A DNA stretch of 64,000 nt from Hippopus hippopus. Lineage: Eukaryota; Mollusca; Bivalvia; Cardiida; Cardiidae. Below the pieces are notes generated by a model, which was given only the letters and a program-made list of their open reading frames with translations, was not told the DNA's origin and did no database searches. How positions within the stretch are numbered: position 1 is the stretch's first letter; the number at the start of each line of letters is the position of its first letter. Positions 11,901 through 20,900 of this stretch are shown here, one piece after another. Where the stretch lies: contig OX328112.1 of NCBI GenBank assembly GCA_946811185.2, positions 33,635,562-33,699,561 of the forward strand. Reading direction: 5' to 3'. A program made the translations under genes and the position numbers.

Positions 11901-14900
11901 AATGCAACAGAGAATGAAAACAGAATATTCATACGTTGGAACTATTTACAGATATTAAACATTCAGTGATAATTTCTGTTGCCATTACTTTCATTCACAT
12001 ATTTAAAATTCTAATTTGAAAATAGTCCTAGTTGGCATGTGCCCAATTCTACGGTCACATGACCAACTGATGATTAATATGAAAAATATATGGCACCCAG
12101 TTATCAGATGGAAATAACTGCAAGTGACTGGATAGATATTTTTTTTTAACATGTTTTACAGGTGTTTAACTGTTCAGCTCCAGATACAGGTAATATGGAA
12201 GTCCTGATCAAGTATGGTACTGAGGAACAGAAACAAACATGGCTGGTACCATTGTTGAATGGAGACATTAGGTCTTGTTTTGGGATGACAGAGCCAGCAG
12301 TAAGTATGAGAGAACAAAACTTCTCCAACTGTATCATTATTTCAAGATACATGACCAATCAGATTGGATGGAAAATTCTGGTTTTTTTTTTTTTTTTGTT
12401 ATTAATATTTATTTTTTTTTTGGTTTTTTTTTTGGGGGGGGGGGATTTCCTTTCTTTTTGTAACCCAACCTCTTCCCACATAATTTTTAGGCCCTCCCAG
12501 ATTTAAAGATCTGCAGAGGACATATTCAAAATCAATACAAAGGAGCTTCAGTTCTCTGATAGGACAGAAAAATATTGTTGGAAAAAGAACGTATAGGACA
12601 GAAAAAATTGTGGGAAAGAGAAACTGATAGGACAGAAAACATTATTGGTAAAGGAGAAAATGCTGGTTTCGTGATGACTCAGGATTGTGTGGTAAAGGGT
12701 TAAACTTGTCTAAACTGAAAGCTTTTACGGACAACAAATCTAATTTTATTTGAATGATTTGATTTGCCTTTGGAAGCGTAGAAAAAATTGTGGGAAAAGG
12801 AGAAAATGCTGGTAATCAGCATTTTCTCCTTTTCCCTCAATGTTTTGAAGAGCTGTCTCTCCAAGGGTCGTTAAATCTCAGGATTCTGTTGACTAGCCTT
12901 TTTGAATTGTAAGCCTTTTTCATTGCAAAGTGTCCTTTTGATAGCATCTTTTGCACTACATATAGTTTTTTGCGTGCAAATGCTTTCACTTCCGTAAGGT
13001 CCTAAATTCTATCATTTGGTAAAGAGGTAAGACAAACATACTTGTGACAGCTGTAATAATGATCTTTTATACTTTGTCAGGTTGCCTCATCAGACGCTAC
13101 CAATATCCAGGCATCCATTGTTAGAGATGGAGATGAATATGTGATCAATGGACACAAATGGTGGACTTCAGGTACAGACTTATTGTCTCTCTTGCCTTTT
13201 TCTTATAAGCTTTTCTCAATTTCCCTCTCCAATAACCACAATCATATTCAGGCATCCATTGTGAGAGATGGAATTGAATATGTGATCAATGGACGCAAAT
13301 GATGGATGTCCAGTTCATACTTATGTATCTCTTGTCTTTCCCTCATAAGCTTTGCTAAATTTCCCTCTACAACAACCACATAAAGAAACTCCTTACTTTG
13401 TTTTTAATCCTTTACCAAACAATTCCAAATTTTGATGTCCCGTGAGAAAAAAGCTTTTGAAAACAGTGTGGGAAAAGGAGAAAATGCTGCTAACCAGCAT
13501 TTTCTCCTTTTTCCATGATGTTTTCTACCCTTCCAAAGACAAATCTCATCATTTGAAGCACATTTAATTTGTTGTCTTCAAATGCTTTCAATTTGGGCAA
13601 GTCTATAGTTTTGTCGTTTGGTAAAAAGTTAAATGACTATGGTTGTAGGTGAAAAATATAGGGCTGCTTTGGCTCTCTTGTATTTTGGAAAAATATGTTT
13701 AAGAATATTGTATAGCACCATACTACACTGACCCAAAATGAAAACTTTACGCTTCATTCATTTGTCATTCAAATGTTGATAAATTTATATTTTGTGGTTA
13801 TATTTATTTTTATCAATTATTCAATGTCTTGCTAATGGGTTGTGTGGGCTTTTGCCCTGCAGACATCAGGAAAATGTATATGCTTTTAAATAATTGAGTG
13901 CCAAGGGTTAAAATGAAAAATCCTGAAAACTGTACAGCATTTGGACAAAAATTAAGGACTTACTCTGTGCATCAAAATGCTATACATTACATCAGTAACC
14001 AGTGTGACCTCCATTTTTGCGTATGCATTGCCGAATACGTCGCCTCATAGAGTTGACGTAACATTGTATGAGTGCGTTTTGAATCTGTTGCCATTCCAAC
14101 AGGAGTGCATATCGGAGGTCATTTACAGTATTGATCTAATGATTTGACCTGGCTCTCTGACCCAATTCATCCATAAGTTTTCTATGGGATTCATATCCGG
14201 GGATACAGCAGGCCAAGGTAATGCGTTAATGTTATTCTGAGCAAGAAATTGTCTGGTTATACGTGCTGTGTGATGCCTTGCATTGTCATGCTGAAAAGGC
14301 CCAGGTCCATCATTCAGTATGAATGGTATAATGGTATTGATTAAAATGTTGATATAGCGTTGAGCATTCAGGTTACCTTGGATAATGACCAAATCAGTTC
14401 TCTGGTTCCCCATTATCCCACCCCTAGCCATTATACTGCCTCCACCAAACCTTTCTCGCTCCCTTATACAACACACTGCAAGTCTTTCATTTCTACGGCA
14501 ATATATGCGTACTCTCCCATCTGCATGACTTACTGTAAAAGTTGACTCGTCGCTAAAGAGTACAGATTGCCACTGATTGCGTGTGAAACGCAAATGACTT
14601 CGTGACCATAACAGTCTGGCAGCTCGATGACGAGCTGTTAAAATTTGTCTTTGGTATGGATGACGGGCACCAGTAGGAATATGACTCTGTCTCAGACTGT
14701 TAATTACTGTTCGGGCATGAAAGCCATAACGCCGTGCAGTAACGGTTGCTGGCAAAAAAACAATTACGTAAGTGCGCTAACATGATAATGCAGTCAGTAC
14801 ATAACTTTGTTGCATGTGCACGTCCGGGCCTAGGGCGATCTCCTACAGACCCATTGGTGTTGAACCTATTCATTAATTATGAATAGTCTGTCTGGAGCAG

Positions 14901-17900
14901 CCAAAGTGACGGGCAACATTAATTACCGTTGAACCCGCCTGAAGCATACCAAGAGCCTGATTCCTCTGAGCTTCAGAAAGGCATGTCATTATTAAATAAT
15001 TGCGATAATTTTTAAACAAACTTGATTTTTTTTTTATCTCTGCTTAGCAGGCAATGATTAAGTGTCTGTGTTGAAATTGTAAGTGAAACACGTGCTGTTG
15101 TGCATGTTCAACGCCAGAAATGCATTTCTACAGCTAAGTGCCGCAATACACAGGTCATTTTAAAAAGCAATTGCATAATCCTAAACACTGACGAAAATAC
15201 GATAATACTGTGTAAACTGTTTACCAATGACCGTACCGATAACACATATGTTCACTAGAGTAAAGTGTAAAGTTTTCATTTTGGGTCAGTGTATATTAAG
15301 AAATCTTAGACTTGTTCAAATTCAAAGTATTTGCTTGTGACAATTTAAACATGGTTCATATGTTGCCATATGTCTTTGAAAGGATAGAAAGCATGGTGGG
15401 AAAAGGAGAAAAATGTTGGTTAGATTCCAAGGTTTGATGATAGTCATTAGTACAGAACAAATTTTTCTCTCATCTCTTAACATTGTCTCTACACTGTTTA
15501 TGTGGTAAAGCAGCCAGTGGTTTTAGGATCAGGATATTGGGTGAAATACTTGTATTAGAAACCCTTTTTTCTACAATGTTTCAAAAGCCCTTTTTCTTCA
15601 GGGTTGTTAAAACATGGAATTGTGCAGTGAAGGACTGATTTACTATTGCAGGTGCTCTCCACCCTAACTGTAAACTGTGTATATTTATGGGTAAGACAAA
15701 CCCTACAGCCTCTAGATACACACAACAAAGTATGATTCTAGTGCCCATGGACGCCCCAGGGATAAAGATACTTCGCCCACTCAGTGTGTATGGGTATCAG
15801 GACCCTCCAGGTGAGTGTTACCTTACAGTCAAATGCTGCTATTTGGAATTTGACGTTACGCATTGTGTTTTTATTTGTTTGCGTGTTTGTTTCAGGTATA
15901 ATGCTATTTTCAATATTATTTCAGTTATGTCACAGCAGGCAGTGCACCTACCCATGCTCTTTGGAGTTTCCTTTACCATTAAATTGTGCAACATTCTTTT
16001 CCACATAAACTTCGCCAAAACAGTGTTCAAATGTTTAGGGGTGAGAAAGGAATAAATCTTGTGGCAAGTTTTTGTGTTACTTTTGAATTGTAGACTACAA
16101 ATGTTTTTATTATGGATGGGTCTAATATTTTGTTGTTAACTCTTTACCAATCAACAAAATTTTAGACTAGTCCAAATTGAAAGCATTTGTAGACGACAAT
16201 TCAAATGTTTCTTAAAACAATAGAACCTGTCTTTGATAGGGTAGAAAACATTGTGGGAAAAGAAGAAAATGCTGGTTACCAGCATTTTCTTCTTTTCCCA
16301 TGATGCTTTCAAAAGGCTTCTTCCTCAGGGTCATTAAAACTCGGGAATGTGTGGTAAAGGGTTAAGATGTTTTTATGTTCTGTTAAAAGTGTGTTTAATG
16401 CAATTGCAAAAAGTGTCAACCCAGGTTAACCTGAAGCTGACTGCTGGAAACTTTTTGCAATTTTCTACACGTTAAAGGACAGTCTTTCTCATGTTTTGGT
16501 TGGTTGCTAGACAAAGTGGGTTTCATGGATCTCTGATTATATGGCTTGCAACACGCGAAAAAAGGGCATTCGGACTTTTGCTTAAAGTGTTGTCTCGGAT
16601 TGATAAATTGCTTAGTACTATGCACCATGGACATACATTAAACCACCTTTTGCCAGAGCATAGTTCACATTTTTTTTTTCCGGTTGTTTCGACTTGGATG
16701 TTACAACTTAGATTAGTCACCTAGAACAATTGGTTTGTCGAAACCAAACCAGTACTAGACTAAGTGCTGTAATGTTGGTAGTTCTAAAAGCTGACCCTAC
16801 TCTGCACAGGATTGGAACAAGAGGCTGACACTACCCAAACACTAATGTGTTCAGCTACTGCATTAAGTCTACCACATACAGCATATTTCAAAAGTTAAAA
16901 GTATTGTTTTTGTATGTCATTCTAGCTGGCCATGCAGAGGTGTTATTTGAGAATGTCAGAGTACCTGTATCCAACATGCTGCTAGGTGAAGGTCGCGGGT
17001 TTGAAATAGCTCAAGGCAGGTTGGGCCCAGGACGTATCCATCACTGTATGAGACTAATAGGTCATGCTGAACGATCTCTTAATTTGATGGTTGAAAGGGT
17101 GTGTAGAACTAGGTCTATATTCATCAACCATTCTTAAGAACATTCAAAGTCTCCTCTATATTTAGAAAGTAACACAACTTCTGATTGGTTAAACCATTTG
17201 TTTTGATGAAAGTTACTTTCATATTCAGAAAATTCTTGAATATAATTGTAGAAAATGTTCTCACGAATGGTTGGTGAATACTGACTATCTGCAGTCTTAA
17301 CTCTATGAAACGACAAAATTTTAGACTTGTCGAAATTGAAATGTTTTTGCAGACAACAAATTAAATGTGACCCAAGTGATGAAATTTGTCTTTTGCAGGG
17401 TAGAAAACATTGTGAGAAAAGGAGAAAATGCTGGTCACCAGCATTTTCTCCTTTTCCCACAATGTTTTCAAAAGCTTCTTGCTCCAGGGTCGTTGAAAGT
17501 CAGGATTGTGTGCTAAAGAGTTAAGCTCTCGTGTGCACACTGCACCATAAGTTTGAACCTCCTTGCTCTGTATTAAAAGACTTGACGGGGGTATTTTGTC
17601 ACCTTTTTTCAAAAGTTCTAGTTTTACTTTTATTATTATGTAAAAGATTAGTATTTTGTACAACCTTGTAACATGTTACACTAGGCTTATTTGACAGGAG
17701 TAAAACCTTTACTGCACAAACCAGTTATAAAGACCCCGAGAAAGACAGTTTTTAAAACACTGTGGGAAATGGAGAAAATGCTGGTAAACAGCATTTTCTC
17801 CTTTTTCCCACAATGTTTTCTGTCCAATCAAAGACAAATCTCCTGATCTGAGCTACATTTGATTTGTTGTCTGCAAATACTTTCTGTTTGGACTAGTCTC

Positions 17901-20900
17901 AAATTCTGTCTGAAAAGAGTCATGAGTTTGCGCATATTTCAGTCAGTTTTGTCTCAGTATATATGCAAAAGGCTATCTCCTTCAGTTTTTCAGTATTTTC
18001 TTGCAACTCACAACTATTTACTGCTGTGTCATGTAGTTGAGCACATCTTATTCAAAGAATATGTTGGAATTGTCATGGCCCTGACCTTGTCTCTGTTGTC
18101 GTGCAAAAACTTTCACATTTTTTAAAAGTTCTAGCGATAATTCTATCTCATGAATAATTAGGTTGTTAGACAAAATGAGTATTATAGATCAATAATTATG
18201 TGATGACTTGCACGGTATAATGCATCACAGAAATTCATTAAAATGGTTCAGTTGTTTCTGTAATCACCAAGCCCCGGTAGCTCAGTTGGTAGCATACAGA
18301 ACTTGCAAACAGGAGGTCGCTGGTTCGATCCCTGGCTCAACCAATTTCTTTCCAAGGATTGATGATGGTCATTGCAAGAGGATTCATTCCTCTCTCACCG
18401 CTGACCATTGTTTAGATGATGGTTATGTGGGAAAGCAGCCAGTGGCTTGGAAAGAATATTGTACTGGGGGTATACTGTACAGGAAAGCATGGATAGGTGT
18501 ACTGGCTGCTGCGATATAACTGAAATAATGTTGAAAACAGCATTAAACACCATACAATCAGTTAATGTAATCAGTTGCCATGTAGGGGGTCCTGCATGGC
18601 TCAGTGGTAAAAGTGTAGGACTCATGACCTGGAGACCCCGGATGAGAGCCTTACTGGATCCACTAGGTTTTTCGTGGGAGTGTCCAGGGACAAGACACTT
18701 TAGAGCCTAGTACTGGGTGAAACCCAGGAAATACATGAATATGTGCGGAAGTTATGATATGACTGAAATAATGCTGAAAGTGGCGTAAAACACGATTCAA
18801 TCAACCTGTCATTGTGTTACAGACCATGAACCGTGTAGCGTTTGGTAAGCCACTGGCTGCACAAGCAACCATACAAGCAGATGTAGCTGTATCAAGGATA
18901 GATATAGAACAGACAAGGTTGATGGTACTCAAAGCTGCTTATATGATGGATCACTTTGGTAATAAGGTAAGACTTGTTTTTATGGTCTTTCACTTTTACC
19001 AAATAACAAAATATAAAACTGGTCCTAATTGAAAGTAGCTACAGACAACAAATTCTAGGGTGGTACACCTGGTTCAGGCAAACCTTCTTTCCCACAATTT
19101 TTTGCCTCCTACCTCTGATGCATGTTAGAAAAGTAGTCAGTGGCTTGGAAAGAAAGTTGTGTCAGTACTTTTGTGAGAAAGCCAGGAAACACATGTGTAG
19201 GTGCATTGACTGTCATGATATGACCAGTTTTAAACTCCAATACAAACAAATGAAATAAGAGTGATACAAATGAAGTGGAGTTGTTTGACAGGGTAGAAAA
19301 CATTGTAGGAAAAGGAGAAAATGGTGATTACCAGCATTTTCTCCTTTTTCCACTATGTTTTCAAAAGCCCTCTTCCTCAGTGTTGTTAAAACTTGTCATG
19401 AAGGGTTACTGTTTAAGTGGAAATTTATGCGACGTGGAAATATTTGTGATTTCGTGAATTTGAAATATTCGCAAACTTTTCTGTTTGCTCATTTTACTAC
19501 CAGTATACCAACAAATAATGAGTGTCTTCAATATGCAAACATTTCTGTGCGCAAAATATCAGTAATCGGTAATTCGCAAATTTTTCGACACACAAATATA
19601 TCCAAGTATACAGTAATTATGCCCCCCTTCAACGAAGTGGGGGTATATTGTTTTGCTAATGTCGGTCAGTTGGTCGGTAGACCTTAACTTGTCCGGATGA
19701 TAATTAGACACAGAATTGACCTAGGTTCGTCAAATTTGGCACAGACATGCGTCTCGGAGTGTAGATGATCCCTATTGATTTTGAGGTCATTCGGTCAAAG
19801 ATCAAGGTCACAGTGACCATCAAGATGTTGATATATAGACCAAACCTTGTCCGGATGATAGCTAGACACAGAATTGACCTAGGTTCGTCAAATTTGGTAC
19901 AGACATGCATCTCGGAGTGTAGATGATCCCTATTGATTTTGAGGTCAGTCGGTCAAATGTCAAGGTCACAGTGACCGTCAACTTGTTGATATATAGACCA
20001 AACCTTGTCTGGATGATAACTAGACACAGAATTGACCTAGGTTCGTCAAATTTGGCACAGACATGCATCTCGGAGTGTAGATGATCCCTATTGATTTTGA
20101 GGTCAATAGGTCAAATGTCAAGGTCAGAGTGACCGTCAACATGTTGATATATAGACCAAACCTTGTCCGGATGATAACTAGACACAGAATTGACCTAGGT
20201 TCGTCCAATTTGGCACAGACATGCGTCTCAGAGTGTAGATGATCCCTATTGATTTTGAGGTCAATCGGTCAAATGTCAAGGTCACAGTGACCGTCAACAT
20301 GATATGTAGACCAAACCTTGTCCGGATGATAACTAGACACAGAATTGACCTAGGTTCGTCAAATTTGGCACAGACATGCGTCTCGGAGTGTAGATGATCC
20401 CTATTGATTTTGAGGTCAATAGGTCAAATGTCAAGGTCAGAGTGACCGTCAACATGTTGATATATAGACCAAACCTTGTCCCGATGATAACTAGACACAG
20501 AATTGACCTAGGTTTGTCAAATTTGGCACAGACATGCGTCTCAGAGTGTAGATGATCCCTATTGATTTTGAGGTCAAAGGTCAAGGTCACAGTGACCGTC
20601 AACATGTTGATATATAGACCAAACCTTGTCCGGATGATAACTAGACACAGAATTGACCTAGGTTCGTCAAATTTGGCACAGACATTCGTCTTGGAGTGCA
20701 GATGATCCCTATCGATTTTAAGATTAATCCATCAAAGGTCAAGGTCACAGTGGCCTTCAACTTAATGATATATAGACCAAACCTTATCCAGATGATAACT
20801 AGACACAGAATTGACATGGGTTCTTCAAATTCTGTACAGATATTCATCTCGGAGCGTAAATGATCCCTATCGATTTTGAGATTAATCCATCAAAGGTCAA

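Noticed and set aside
18270..18345. Possible tRNA gene
   Set aside because: It is the head of a SINE with a long conserved body and lacks a matching acceptor stem.
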